A model generated the notes under the pieces. It worked only from the letters and a program-made list of their open reading frames with translations. It was not told where the DNA came from and did no database searches. Made by a program: the position numbers and the translations under genes. Shown here one piece after another: positions 42,219 through 51,700 of a stretch of DNA of 64,000 nt (positions within the stretch are counted from its first letter, which is position 1; each line of letters starts with the position of its first letter). Source of the DNA: Acinetobacter oleivorans DR1 (GTDB taxonomy: Bacteria > Pseudomonadota > Gammaproteobacteria > Pseudomonadales > Moraxellaceae); contig NC_014259.1 of NCBI RefSeq assembly GCF_000196795.1, forward strand, positions 1,488,001 through 1,552,000, written 5' to 3'.

Positions 42219-42751
42219 GCTAACACGAACTTCTTTTTGTAGGGGGAAATTGTGTAAGTACTAAAAATTCTTAAAAAAATCCTGGAAGTATCTATAAGTT
42301 ACTTAGATTTCTTATTCATAAAATATTCTTTTCTTATTCATTTAAAATATATAGAACAATCAGTAGCTTACTTTTTGTTCATGCTTTTTTTACCAAAAAT
42401 TAAAAAAATATAAAATACTAAAAGTGATGGTAAACTTTAACTAATGAAAATCTATACTTTTTTTAGTAAAACTAACAAAAGTTAGATAAAAGTATCGAAA
42501 ATCGATATAAAAAGCGTGATAAACCATAAAAATTTTTATAATTGAGAAATTCATCAGAAGTTGAATTATTAATTGATATTTAGAATGAAAGTTATGTTAG
42601 TGTTTTTGTTGTTTTTTTGTATTATGCGCCGTAAGTAGAGTAAAAAAATAACGCTTTGAAAAAACAATCAGAAAAGCTAGTGATTGTGATGGGGAAGGCT
42701 AGTTTTTACATCTATTAATTTTATTGGCGTAATGTAAAAAGGTTTTTAACC
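42219..42751. other. 533-base leader/promoter region of the pilus operon
   Basis: This long AT-rich stretch has no gene. The last 90 bases hold two overlapping hairpin possibilities (42664-42687 and 42672-42707), described separately. A long untranslated leader or a distant promoter is likely. The upstream part shows nothing definite. Confidence 0.55.
42664..42707 (+). promoter_or_regulatory. overlapping hairpins with T-run in the pilus leader
   Basis: Hairpin 1 pairs ACAATCA (42664-42670) with TGATTGT (42681-42687). Its loop holds AAAAGCTAG (42672-42680), which can pair with CTAGTTTTT (42699-42707) to form a terminator-like hairpin 2. The two compete, or together form a pseudoknot, 45 bases before the pilin ATG. 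Attenuation is inferred from pairing only. Confidence 0.4.
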
Positions 42752-43279
42752 ATGAAAAAGTCTCTCATTTTATCAGTAATTACTTTGGGTTTAATGTCTA
42801 TCAATGCGGCAAATGCTGCAACTGCAACAGGTACTTTGACTGTTAAAGCAACAATTACAAATAGCTGTGTATTGAATACTTCAGCTACAGGTACAACAGC
42901 TAACGCAGTTTTAGATTTTGGTACTTTAAGTTCTCTTGCGAGCAACGTAGATGCAGACACAACAACAACAGGTGGTACTGCAATTAAAGTTTTATGTAAC
43001 AACACTGTGCCATGGACTTTAGCTTTTGATGCTGGCAAAAATGCTCAAACGACTCAACGTCGTATGATTGGTGGTGCAACTAGCAACGAATATATTCCTT
43101 ACAACCTTTTCTCTGACACTAACCGTGCAACAGCAATTGGTATTGCAACTACTGCTTATAGCGGTACTGGTACTGGTGTGCCACAAACAGTTAACGTCTA
43201 TGGTCGTATTCCAGCTGGCTCAACTTTACCAAGTGCTGGTAGCTATGTTGACACAGTAACAGTAACAGTGACTTACTAA
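42752..43279 (+). CDS. spore coat U (SCPU) domain pilin, major subunit
   Basis: This 175-residue exported protein has a signal peptide (ending NAANA/ATATG) and one SCPU domain: KATITNSCVLNTSA, VLDFGTLSSL, IKVLCNN and the C-terminal donor-type strand YVDTVTVTVTY. It resembles CsuA/B, the polymerising subunit of archaic (sigma) chaperone-usher pili. Two cysteines (NSC, LCN) form the usual disulfide. It is the first gene of a four-gene operon and has its own 83-base gap before the chaperone, typical where the major subunit is made in excess. Confidence 0.9.
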   Translation: MKKSLILSVITLGLMSINAANAATATGTLTVKATITNSCVLNTSATGTTANAVLDFGTLSSLASNVDADTTTTGGTAIKVLCNNTVPWTLAFDAGKNAQTTQRRMIGGATSNEYIPYNLFSDTNRATAIGIATTAYSGTGTGVPQTVNVYGRIPAGSTLPSAGSYVDTVTVTVTY

Positions 43280-43362
43280 TTTTTAATAAGTTTTATTGTG
43301 TCATTGCTAGCTCTTGATTTAGAGAGCTAGCCTAATTTGAGAAAAGTCTTTCTGGGCAAATC

Positions 43363-44070
43363 ATGAGAAAAAATATCTTTGTTACTACAAGTTTATTATT
43401 ATTTTTGCCTAGTATGCTGAATGCTGCATCAATTCGTCTTTCGCCTGTAAGTGTTGAAATATTAAGCGATCAATCGGCTTCTTCAATTAGTTTATATAAC
43501 CAGTCGAATGAAAGCAGTGATTTGCAGGTACGTGTATTTGAATGGCGCCAAAATGCTGGGCAAGATCAATTAATACCTACAGATGAGATTGCGGTTAGTC
43601 CACCATTTTTAAAATTACAACCTAATGATTCTTATAACTTACGTGTAGTTAGAATTAATCCAGTACCAGTTTCTGGTGAGCAAACCTATCGTATAATTAT
43701 TGATGAACTACCAAAACCGATTGATAACCGTAAAGTGGATCAGGGCGTTAATGTACTACTACGTTCGTCATTGCCTTTATTTGTAGTCAATAAAGATGCA
43801 ATTACTAAACTTACTTGGTCAATACAACAAGAGCAAAATAATTCCTCTCTTATAATTAATAATGTTGGAAATCGACATGCACTTTTAAGCAATTTAACGC
43901 TTGTTGATACAACAGCGAATAAAAGCTATGCCATTAAAGTAAATACGGTGAATGGTTATATTCTTGCTGGCAAAGCAAGAAATTTTAATATTAGTCCTGA
44001 TTTTAAATTTCAAACGGATCATAAATATAATATTTCATTGAATATTAACGGTAAGCAAACATCTCTTTAA
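43363..44070 (+). CDS. periplasmic pilus chaperone (CsuC-like)
   Basis: This 235-residue protein has a signal peptide (ending SMLNA/ASIRL) and the two-domain PapD-like fold: IRLSPVSVEILSDQSASSISLYNQSNESSDLQVRVFEW in domain 1, YRIIIDELP and the linker VLLRSSLPLFV. It binds unfolded pilin in the periplasm and delivers it to the usher by donating a strand. Archaic-type chaperones such as CsuC carry this IRLSPVSV start. The gene stands between the pilin and usher genes with a ten-base gap to the usher. Confidence 0.93.
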   Translation: MRKNIFVTTSLLLFLPSMLNAASIRLSPVSVEILSDQSASSISLYNQSNESSDLQVRVFEWRQNAGQDQLIPTDEIAVSPPFLKLQPNDSYNLRVVRINPVPVSGEQTYRIIIDELPKPIDNRKVDQGVNVLLRSSLPLFVVNKDAITKLTWSIQQEQNNSSLIINNVGNRHALLSNLTLVDTTANKSYAIKVNTVNGYILAGKARNFNISPDFKFQTDHKYNISLNINGKQTSL

Positions 44071-44080
44071 AGAGGCACAC

Positions 44081-46519
44081 ATGAAATATCTCGTAAGTGC
44101 CTTATGTGTTATGTACTTGCCGATTCATGCTTTTGCTGAATCATTGCAAGATAGCACCAATGCTGCTTTACCAAGTATTCCGGAAGTTACAAACTCTTCT
44201 CATCAGGTATTCATCTCTGATAAAGCGTATACACAGCTTTTCTTAAAGATTTCTATTAATTCGAGTATTTCAACAGATTTGATCTCGGTGCGCCAAGATC
44301 AAGATAGAAAGCTGTATATTCGTTCTCGTGACTTGAAAGTTTTAAGGGTGAAAATGGATGAGCAGACTCCTGATAACCAATGGGTGTGTATTGATGAATT
44401 AAAAGGAATCCGTTTTAAATATCTAGAGAATGAACAGGCTCTAAATTTACAAGTTCCGTCGAACATGTTGACGGATTATTCAGTTGACTTAAATGGCCAG
44501 CAGATCACCAGCCCTCATTTGCTAAAAATGAAGCCCTTAAATGCGGCTATCCTGAACTATAGTCTGTATAACACCATAACCAATGACGAGAATGTTTTCT
44601 CAGGTTCGGCAGAAGGGATCTTTAACAGCGCAATCGGTAACTTTTCTTCAGGCGTTTTATACAACGGTAGTAATGAAAATAGTTATAGTCATGAAAAGTG
44701 GGTACGACTAGAAAGTAAGTGGCAGTACGTAGACCCTGAAAAGATCAGGATATATACCTTAGGGGATTTTATTTCCAATAGTTCTGACTGGGGGAGTAGT
44801 GTACGTCTGGCAGGTTTCCAGTGGTCGAGTGCTTACACCCAACGAGGTGATCTTGTTACCTCGGCACTACCGCAATTTTCAGGTTCGGCTGCACTTCCTT
44901 CGACTTTAGATTTATACGTTAACCAGCAAAAGATTTATTCAGGGTTTGTGCCTTCAGGCCCGTTTGATATTAAGCAGCTCCCGTTTATTTCAGGTAATGA
45001 AGTCACTCTTGTGACTACTGATGCAACGGGTCAGCAGAGCATTACAAAACAGGCTTACTATTTTTCATCCAAAATTCTGGCAAAAGGCATTAATGAATTC
45101 TCAGTAGATGTTGGTATTCCACGCTATAACTATGGACTATATTCAAACAATTATGATGATGCCACTTTTGCTTCGGGTGCGATTCGATACGGTTACAGTA
45201 ACTCACTGACCTTAAGTGGTGGTGCAGAGGCTTCAACAGATGGCCTAACAAACTTGGGCACTGGTTTTGCCAAGAACCTATTTGGCTTTGGGGTGATTAA
45301 TGCTGACATCGCAGCGAGCCAGTATAAAGATGAAAACGGTTATTCTGCTTTGCTTGGCTTAGAAGGACGTATCAGTAAGAACATTTCGTTTAATACCAGT
45401 TACCGTAAGGTATTTGATAATTACTTTGACCTTGCCCGCGTGTCTCAAATTCGATATTTAAAAGATAATCAATCCGATGATGAACCCAAAAATTATTTAA
45501 GCTACAGTGCGCTGGCTGATGAGATTTTTAGGGCAGGAATTAACTATAATTTTTACGCAGGCTATGGCGTTTATTTGGGTTATAACCAGATCAAATATAG
45601 CGACAATTCTTATAAATTACTCTCTACAAACCTAAGTGGGAGTCTAAACAAAAACTGGGGCTTTTATGCATCAGCATATAAAGATTATGAAAACCAAAAA
45701 GACTATGGCATTTACTTTGCGCTGCGCTACACACCCTCTAGCCGAGTCAATGCGATTACAAGTATTTCTAATGAAAGTGGTAAAACAACCTATAGACAAG
45801 AAATAAATGGATTTAGCGATCCACAAATTGGTGCATTTGGCTGGGGAGGCTATGTTGAGCGTGATCAGGATGCGAATCAGAACAATGCATCGGTCTATGC
45901 CTCTTACCGTGCTCGGGCGGCTTACCTGACAGGTCGATACAACCGAATTGGGGATAACGACCAAGTTGCGCTTTCAGCGACAGGATCATTGGTTGCAGCA
46001 GCAGGACGAGTCTTTGCAGCCAATGAAATTGGAGATGGCTACGCAGTCGTAACCAATGCTGGGCCACAAAGCCAAATTTTAAATGGTGGGGTAAATTTAG
46101 GAGCAACTGATGGAACCGGTCGATTCTTAATTGCAAATTTAAGACCTTATCAGCTTCATCATATCTATCTAGATCCATCATATTTACCTTTAGAGTGGGA
46201 TGTTAAATCCACTAACCAAACAGCATTTGTAGGTTATCGCCAAGGAGCTTTGATTGACTTCGGCGCTCATCAGGTCATTTCTGGATTAGTGAAACTTGTT
46301 GATGCCAACAATTCACCTTTATTACCAGGTTATACGGTTCGAATTAATGAGCAACAAAATGGGGTGGTTGGCTATGACGGTGAAGTATTTATTCAAAACC
46401 TATTAAAACAAAACAAGCTTGAAGTCGATCTTCTGGATCATGGCTCATGCCAAGTTAATTTTGCGTATGAAAATAAGCAATACAGTGCTAAAAAATTGGG
46501 GTCTTATGTATGTCGATAA
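44081..46519 (+). CDS. outer membrane usher of archaic chaperone-usher pilus (CsuD-like)
   Basis: This 812-residue outer-membrane protein has a signal peptide (ending HAFA/ESLQD), an N-terminal chaperone-binding domain (YTQLFLKISINSS and following), then a beta-barrel with alternating strands. It also has a plug-like segment (PSTLDLYVNQQKIYSGFVPSGPFDI) and a C-terminal part with two conserved cysteines (GSCQVNFAYENKQYSAKKLGSYVC). It exports and assembles subunits at the cell surface. The stop overlaps the start of the tip-adhesin gene by ten bases, so the two are coupled. Confidence 0.93.
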   Translation: MKYLVSALCVMYLPIHAFAESLQDSTNAALPSIPEVTNSSHQVFISDKAYTQLFLKISINSSISTDLISVRQDQDRKLYIRSRDLKVLRVKMDEQTPDNQWVCIDELKGIRFKYLENEQALNLQVPSNMLTDYSVDLNGQQITSPHLLKMKPLNAAILNYSLYNTITNDENVFSGSAEGIFNSAIGNFSSGVLYNGSNENSYSHEKWVRLESKWQYVDPEKIRIYTLGDFISNSSDWGSSVRLAGFQWSSAYTQRGDLVTSALPQFSGSAALPSTLDLYVNQQKIYSGFVPSGPFDIKQLPFISGNEVTLVTTDATGQQSITKQAYYFSSKILAKGINEFSVDVGIPRYNYGLYSNNYDDATFASGAIRYGYSNSLTLSGGAEASTDGLTNLGTGFAKNLFGFGVINADIAASQYKDENGYSALLGLEGRISKNISFNTSYRKVFDNYFDLARVSQIRYLKDNQSDDEPKNYLSYSALADEIFRAGINYNFYAGYGVYLGYNQIKYSDNSYKLLSTNLSGSLNKNWGFYASAYKDYENQKDYGIYFALRYTPSSRVNAITSISNESGKTTYRQEINGFSDPQIGAFGWGGYVERDQDANQNNASVYASYRARAAYLTGRYNRIGDNDQVALSATGSLVAAAGRVFAANEIGDGYAVVTNAGPQSQILNGGVNLGATDGTGRFLIANLRPYQLHHIYLDPSYLPLEWDVKSTNQTAFVGYRQGALIDFGAHQVISGLVKLVDANNSPLLPGYTVRINEQQNGVVGYDGEVFIQNLLKQNKLEVDLLDHGSCQVNFAYENKQYSAKKLGSYVCR

Positions 46520-47538
46520 CTACTGCGAGTCATAGTTTTTGGATGAAGAGTGAAAAGTTTTCATTGGCCATAAAGTATATTTTAGCACCTGTTCTGTTTT
46601 TTATATTATATGCATTTTTTAGCTCTGCACATGCGGCTTGTACGGTAACGGGAACAACTAATAGTACTTATACCTATACGGCTGCTACCATTAATAGTGA
46701 TGCAAACATCAACTTCTCTGGCACGATTAGCTGTCTTGGCGGGCGTACTACTCCTGAAATTTCAGGTTATATGTGCATGAAAACCGTATTTACGGGAACT
46801 ACAAATACTAATAACAGCGTTTCATTACCTTACACCGTCACAGCAACCGTAGGTGGTGCTGGATCTTCTACCACTAACCAAAGTTCAAATTTTTGGTATG
46901 GTCCAGTGAGAACGGTCGCTTCAAATAATATTATTAGTTACTCGGTAAATGTAAAAGTCCCAGCCCGCACAGGGTCTCTTATTGCCTATCCTAAAGGGAC
47001 ATATACGGGTACGGTTCAACTTTTTTGGGATATGCAAGCAAGCTCTAGCACTGTCTGTGAAGGAGATAGCGGAGGCGGATGGGACTCAGGCAATGCCACT
47101 ATCACTGCTAATTATGTTGTACCGAGTATGTGCCAATTAGATTCCACATCAAATGTAGATTTTGGCAATATCAATGATATTGGTACGACGAGTCGTGATT
47201 ACACGGCACAAGGTGCAGTGAATACAACGTGTAACAATGGAACCTCATATAGTATTTACTTGGGGGATGGAATTAACCGTATTGCTGGAGGCTTTAGACG
47301 TATGACAAATGGTAGTAGTCAATATATCCCTTACCAGCTGTATCAGAACTCGACTTATTCTACGGTATGGGACACTACTGGTGGTGTAACCACGGTTGGA
47401 GGTTCTGGAGGTGTTTCTAAAACAGGCTCAGGCACTGCCCAAAGTACAAATGTCTATGGAAAAATTCCGCAGGGTACAGCTATTTCAACGACACCTGGTA
47501 ATTACTCAGATACGATAGTTGTTACAGTAACTTATTAA
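46510..47538 (+). CDS. SCPU-domain tip adhesin (CsuE-like)
   Basis: This 342-residue protein has an unusually long signal region (hydrophobic YILAPVLFFILYAFFSSAHA after a 25-residue lead) and two SCPU-type domains. Domain 1 starts ACTVTGTTNSTYTYT. Domain 2 starts VPSMCQLDSTSNVDFGNIND and ends in GNYSDTIVVTVTY. Two-domain proteins in last position of such operons are tip adhesins; in CsuE the tip has hydrophobic finger loops that bind abiotic surfaces. A start at ATG 46543 is possible and would shorten the lead without changing the mature protein. Confidence 0.88.
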   Translation: MSITTASHSFWMKSEKFSLAIKYILAPVLFFILYAFFSSAHAACTVTGTTNSTYTYTAATINSDANINFSGTISCLGGRTTPEISGYMCMKTVFTGTTNTNNSVSLPYTVTATVGGAGSSTTNQSSNFWYGPVRTVASNNIISYSVNVKVPARTGSLIAYPKGTYTGTVQLFWDMQASSSTVCEGDSGGGWDSGNATITANYVVPSMCQLDSTSNVDFGNINDIGTTSRDYTAQGAVNTTCNNGTSYSIYLGDGINRIAGGFRRMTNGSSQYIPYQLYQNSTYSTVWDTTGGVTTVGGSGGVSKTGSGTAQSTNVYGKIPQGTAISTTPGNYSDTIVVTVTY

Positions 47539-48004
47539 TAATCTGTTGGAATTTGATATTGAGTCTGTTTTTATATTGGGTTGCTCATGCGAATAGTCAT
47601 GAGATTTAGATTTGATTTTTTAATTGTTCTAATTTGAAGATACTGTAAAAGCTTTTAAAGAAAAGATAGACGTAAAAAGGTGATCAACGGTAATGTTGTT
47701 TTAGAATAAGTAAAAATAGAAAAAGACAAATTAAAAAAATAAGAAAAAACATCTGATGAATAAATACCCTATGAATATTAAATGTATTTTTACACAAGTT
47801 AACAGATTGTACAAATTAAATTACAGTTGTCTTATATTCATTTAGTCTTTCTTATCAATAAAAAAAGCTTTTAGAAGCGAAGTTGGTTATTAATAATTTA
47901 GTTATTTGTATTGGAAAACAAAGTGTTAAAATTATGGGGTTGGGATGCTTTGAATATACAATTATCTCGAATTTTAACCTATTGAAACTACTAAGGTTTA
48001 CAAC
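47539..48004. other. 466-base non-coding stretch
   Basis: AT-rich DNA after the pilus operon. I find no strong terminator and no credible gene. The end must include the promoter of the MFS gene. Confidence 0.5.
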
Positions 48005-49171
48005 TTGTTCCAACCATTTACAATCCAAACCAGACTCGGCGGATTCTACTTTTTTTACTATTCCATTGTTGGTACGTTCATGCCTTATTGGAATTTATAT
48101 CTTCAAGATCAAGGGTTTAATTATCAGGAAATTGGTATTTTATCATCAATTGCGATTGTAACTCGTTTTTTTGCGCCTTTAGTGTGGGGATGGGTTGCCG
48201 ACAAATCTGGTAAGCGAATGCTGTTAGTGCGGCTGGCTACTTGGATGGAATCATGTATATGGTTAGCTATTTTTATAGTACCAAATACTTTTCAATCCAT
48301 AGCTTTACTCATGCTTATTTTTAGCTTCTTCCAAAATGCTATTTTAGCTCAATTTGAAGGGGTTACTTTATTTTGGTTGGGTGATCAAAAAGCTAAACTT
48401 TATGGCAAAATTCGTAAGTGGGGATCTGTTGGATTTATTGTCGGTGTTTTTGTTATTGGTGCACTTCTGGAAATAGTACCCATTTCGATGCTTCCAATTT
48501 TATTATTAATTATTGCTTCATTAGCATTTATTTGGTCTTTTACCATTCGAGAACCGGATGGTGCACCTACATCACAGAAAAAGTTAGAGCCTTTACTTCC
48601 TGTATTAAAGCGCCCGACAGTAGCTGCATTTTTCACAATTGAATTTATTTTGCTTTTTTCACATGCACCTTTTTATAGCTTTTATAGTAACTTTCTGAAA
48701 TCTTTGAATTTCAGTACGACTGAAATTGGATTTTTATGGGCGATGGGGGTTTTTGCTGAAATTTTTATGTTTTCAATTGCCTCAAAGATTTTTCAACGTT
48801 TTTCGTGGCGTAGTTTAGTGGTTGTGTGTTTGCTCGTGACGAGCATACGTTGGATGCTTGTTGCACTATTTTCACATTACTTTGTTGGTCAGCTTTTTGC
48901 ACAGTGTTTGCACGCTTTTAGTTTTGGTTTATTTCACTTAATTGCAATGAGAGTTATTTTTCAAAACTTCTCTGCTGGACAACAAGGGCGTGGACAAGCT
49001 CTTTACAGCACCATGTGGGGGCTGGGTGTCGCTTTTGGTAGTGTTCTGGCTGGGCATTTCTGGAAAATTCTTTCTGGTGAACTCATCTTTATGTGTGCCA
49101 GTGTGGTTGTGCTGTTAGGTTTGTGCTTTGTAATGCGGCTTCCGAAACAAGTCGATTCCTCAGCTGTCTAA
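48005..49171 (+). CDS. MFS transporter, HcaT/LacY-like group
   Basis: This 388-residue protein has twelve hydrophobic segments. The start GFYFFYYSIVGTFMPYWNLYLQDQG and the loop PLVWGWVADKSGKRMLLVRLAT (motif A-like) are characteristic of the 3-phenylpropionate/nucleoside-type (HcaT) MFS group. FSAGQQGRGQALYSTMWGLGVAFGSVLAGHFW in helix 11 is another family mark. It would move a small substrate with protons across the inner membrane. The ligand is unknown. The start is TTG at 48005 with AAGG eight bases before. No other codon gives a full helix 1. Confidence 0.85.
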   Translation: MFQPFTIQTRLGGFYFFYYSIVGTFMPYWNLYLQDQGFNYQEIGILSSIAIVTRFFAPLVWGWVADKSGKRMLLVRLATWMESCIWLAIFIVPNTFQSIALLMLIFSFFQNAILAQFEGVTLFWLGDQKAKLYGKIRKWGSVGFIVGVFVIGALLEIVPISMLPILLLIIASLAFIWSFTIREPDGAPTSQKKLEPLLPVLKRPTVAAFFTIEFILLFSHAPFYSFYSNFLKSLNFSTTEIGFLWAMGVFAEIFMFSIASKIFQRFSWRSLVVVCLLVTSIRWMLVALFSHYFVGQLFAQCLHAFSFGLFHLIAMRVIFQNFSAGQQGRGQALYSTMWGLGVAFGSVLAGHFWKILSGELIFMCASVVVLLGLCFVMRLPKQVDSSAV

Positions 49172-49326
49172 GCTTGAGATAATCTAAAACAAATGATTTA
49201 CATTGAAAAAAGCAAGTAAATATAAAATTGTTTGATGACTTGTTGTAGCACGTTACAGTTGAAAAATATTGTTTTTATATGGTTATGGAGCAGTGATTTT
49301 GTCAAAAAATATGCTAACTTAACTTC

Positions 49327-49830
49327 ATGCGTTTAATGATTAATAAATCTATGAAAAATATTTATATTATTGGATTATTGTGGGCTTGTTCTGGTTTAGC
49401 TGTGGCAGAAACGGCTACTCAACAGCCAGCCGAACAACCCGTTCGGACTGCAAGTAATCCTAATGCTATACGTATTGTTACGCGTCCTGAAATTATGGGA
49501 TTATGGGGAATGGAAATTCCAAATAATAAGAAATGTGTGGAATATTATAACTTCCGCAGTAGTAATGATGTAGTGATCAAAAGTGGCCAAGAATGGTCAT
49601 ACGGCTTATATGAATATCAACCATCTGATGACCCTAAAGAACAGTTAGCTGCTTTAGTGATGCAAATTAAATTTGATAATAATAAAGTAGATTGTTCAGG
49701 TCAGAAACAAGATCAAACAGGTGATGTTTCTCAGTATTTTGTACAGTGGAAAAATGACCATACTATCAACTTCTGTTCAACTGCTAAGGGTGAGCAGTGT
49801 TTTGCGACTTTACGTAGAGTCCTACCATAA
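49327..49830 (+). CDS. exported protein of unknown function, 167 aa
   Basis: The signal peptide reads KNIYIIGLLWACSGLAVA/ETAT. It is followed by a linker rich in Gln, Pro and Ala and a compact domain beginning EIMGLWGMEIPNNKKCVEYYNF. The domain has four cysteines in all (KKC, VDC, NFC, EQC), so two periplasmic disulfides are possible. I do not recognise the family. The ATG at 49327 or 49351 could be the start. The second gives a shorter, more usual signal peptide, but neither has a strong ribosome site. It is monocistronic, convergent with accC across a strong terminator. Confidence 0.75.
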   Translation: MRLMINKSMKNIYIIGLLWACSGLAVAETATQQPAEQPVRTASNPNAIRIVTRPEIMGLWGMEIPNNKKCVEYYNFRSSNDVVIKSGQEWSYGLYEYQPSDDPKEQLAALVMQIKFDNNKVDCSGQKQDQTGDVSQYFVQWKNDHTINFCSTAKGEQCFATLRRVLP

Positions 49831-49842
49831 AGTAATGGATAT

Positions 49843-49874
49843 AAAAAAGCCTCTTACGTATAAGAGGCTTTTTT
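49843..49874. terminator. bidirectional terminator before accC end
   Basis: A 14-bp perfect stem (AAAAAAGCCTCTTA / TAAGAGGCTTTTTT, loop CGTA) between convergent genes. Confidence 0.93.
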
Positions 49875-49875
49875 A

Positions 49876-51246
49876 TTATGCAGTTTCAGCTTTCTTCTTT
49901 TCTTCCAATTGCTTTAACAAGTGCTTTTCAAGGTAATGGATGTCCATTGCTTGAGAACAGAAGCTCTTATCTTGCAAAATGAGATCTTTATGTAGAGGAA
50001 TATTAGTTTTAATTCCTGTAAGGATCATTTCATCTAAGGCTTGACGCATACGAGCAAGTGATGTTTCACGGTCTTTACCATGAGAAATCAATTTAGCAAT
50101 CATAGAGTCATAGTAAGGTGGAATGCTATATTCTGGGTAGATATGAGAATCTAAACGAATACCAGCACCGCCTGGCGCATAGAAACTTTCAATTTTACCT
50201 GGTGAAGGTAAGAAAGTTGTTGGATCTTCAGCATTGATACGACATTCGATTGCGTGACCATTAACTTTGATGTCTTCTTGTTGAAGCTCTAGTCCTAGGC
50301 CGCCTGCAATACGTAATTGTTGCTCAATAATATCAACACCAGTAACCATTTCAGTAACAGGGTGTTCTACCTGAACACGAGTGTTCATTTCGATAAAGAA
50401 GAATTCACCATCTTCAAATAGAAATTCAAACGTACCAGCGCCACGATATTGCATTAACTGACATGCATGAACACATGCTTCTAAGATATCAGCTCGAGCT
50501 TGCTCTGGTAGATTTGGTGCAGGTGCTTCTTCTAACACTTTTTGGTGACGACGTTGTAATGAACAGTCGCGGTCATATAAATGGATCGCATGGCCATTAC
50601 CATCACCAAGAACTTGCACTTCAACATGGCGAGGTTTCTGTAGGAAGCGTTCCATGTAAACGGTATCATCACCAAACCACATCTCTGCATCGCGCTGAGC
50701 TGCTTGAACTGATTCAAGTAGTGTATCTACACGCTCAACAATACGCATACCGCGTCCACCGCCACCAGATGCCGCTTTAACAATAAGCGGGAAACCGATT
50801 TCTTTAGCTTCTGCAAGGGCATTGTGGATGGTTACAGCATGGTCACAACCAGGTACAGTAGGTACACCAGCTTTTTTCATGGCAACAATCGCAGAAACTT
50901 TGTTCCCCATAAGGCGAATGTGTTCTGGACGTGGACCAATAAAAGTAAAACCTGAACTTTCTACAATTTCAGCAAATTCAGCATTTTCTGAAAGAAAACC
51001 ATAGCCAGGATGAATAGCATCGGCACCGGTAATTTCTGCAGCAGTAATAATTGCCGGGATGTTTAAATAGCTATCACTACTTGCACCGGGACCAATACAT
51101 ACTGCTTCATCAACAAAACGTAAATGCATCAAGTCTTTATCGGCATCTGAATAGATACCAACAGTCTTGATTCCTAATGTTTTGCAAGCCCGGGTAATTC
51201 GTAAAGCGATTTCACCACGGTTTGCAATTAAAACTTTTTGCAACAT
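49876..51246 (-). CDS. accC: acetyl-CoA carboxylase, biotin carboxylase subunit
   Basis: AccC carboxylates the biotin on AccB with ATP and bicarbonate, in the first step of fatty-acid synthesis. The 456 residues match the usual length. Features are the start MLQKVLIANRGEIALRI and the glycine-rich ATP loop AASGGGGRGMRI. The catalytic stretch includes RDCSLQRRHQKVLEEAPAP, FIEMNTRVQVEHPVTEMVTG and HAIECRINAEDP. It is third in aroQ-accB-accC on the minus strand, 17 bases after accB. Confidence 0.97.
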   Translation of the reverse strand: MLQKVLIANRGEIALRITRACKTLGIKTVGIYSDADKDLMHLRFVDEAVCIGPGASSDSYLNIPAIITAAEITGADAIHPGYGFLSENAEFAEIVESSGFTFIGPRPEHIRLMGNKVSAIVAMKKAGVPTVPGCDHAVTIHNALAEAKEIGFPLIVKAASGGGGRGMRIVERVDTLLESVQAAQRDAEMWFGDDTVYMERFLQKPRHVEVQVLGDGNGHAIHLYDRDCSLQRRHQKVLEEAPAPNLPEQARADILEACVHACQLMQYRGAGTFEFLFEDGEFFFIEMNTRVQVEHPVTEMVTGVDIIEQQLRIAGGLGLELQQEDIKVNGHAIECRINAEDPTTFLPSPGKIESFYAPGGAGIRLDSHIYPEYSIPPYYDSMIAKLISHGKDRETSLARMRQALDEMILTGIKTNIPLHKDLILQDKSFCSQAMDIHYLEKHLLKQLEEKKKAETA

Positions 51247-51263
51247 AGACGTCCCCGAGGTAA

Positions 51264-51683
51264 TTACGCGCGATAACGGAATAAAGGTTGACCGAATTGG
51301 ATTACATCGCCATTTTTCACTAAAATTTCTTCAACCACGCCACTTTGAGTTGCTTCAATTGGGTTCATGATTTTCATTGCTTCAATAATACCCAAAGTTT
51401 CACCAGCAGATACAGTTTGACCTACTTTAACAAATGGTGCTTCGCCTGGGCTTGGGGCAGCGTAGAACACGCCAACCATTGGAGAGGTTTCAACTGCTCC
51501 ACGTGGTGTTTTTGCTACTGGTGCTGCTGCAACAGGAGCTGCCGGAAGTGCTACACCAGCCGCAGCAACGACTGGACTACGGCGAGTTAAAGCGATTGAT
51601 TGATCACCTTCTTTAACTTCAATCGCTTGCAAGTCAGACTCAATCATTAAATCGATGAGTTTCTTAATTTTGCGGATATCCAT
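51264..51683 (-). CDS. accB: biotin carboxyl carrier protein of acetyl-CoA carboxylase
   Basis: This 139-residue protein has an N-terminal helix (MDIRKIKKLIDLMIESDL) and an Ala/Pro-rich linker (about 38-62). The biotinyl domain contains EAMKIMN, with biotin on Lys104. The thumb region (SPMVGVFYAAPSPGEAPFVKVG) is typical of bacterial AccB. The protein carries CO2 from AccC to the AccAD carboxyltransferase. It is between aroQ and accC, with a 17-base gap on each side, so one transcript is likely. Confidence 0.97.
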   Translation of the reverse strand: MDIRKIKKLIDLMIESDLQAIEVKEGDQSIALTRRSPVVAAAGVALPAAPVAAAPVAKTPRGAVETSPMVGVFYAAPSPGEAPFVKVGQTVSAGETLGIIEAMKIMNPIEATQSGVVEEILVKNGDVIQFGQPLFRYRA

Positions 51684-51700
51684 GGGCGACTATTCCTAAA

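Noticed and set aside
42721..43038. Antisense frame over the pilin gene
   Set aside because: It is the shadow of a Thr/Ala-rich coding sequence. The pilin on plus has signal peptide and domain matches.
45671..46181. Antisense frames within the usher gene
   Set aside because: They overlap a clearly coding barrel sequence, have no ribosome site and have implausible composition.
42752..47538. Identification as the csu operon
   Set aside because: csu has six genes (csuA/B, A, B, C, D, E). Only four are present here, and the pilin is followed directly by the chaperone.
47883..48161. 92-residue frame ahead of the MFS gene
   Set aside because: It overlaps the MFS gene in another frame, has no recognisable domain and no ribosome site.
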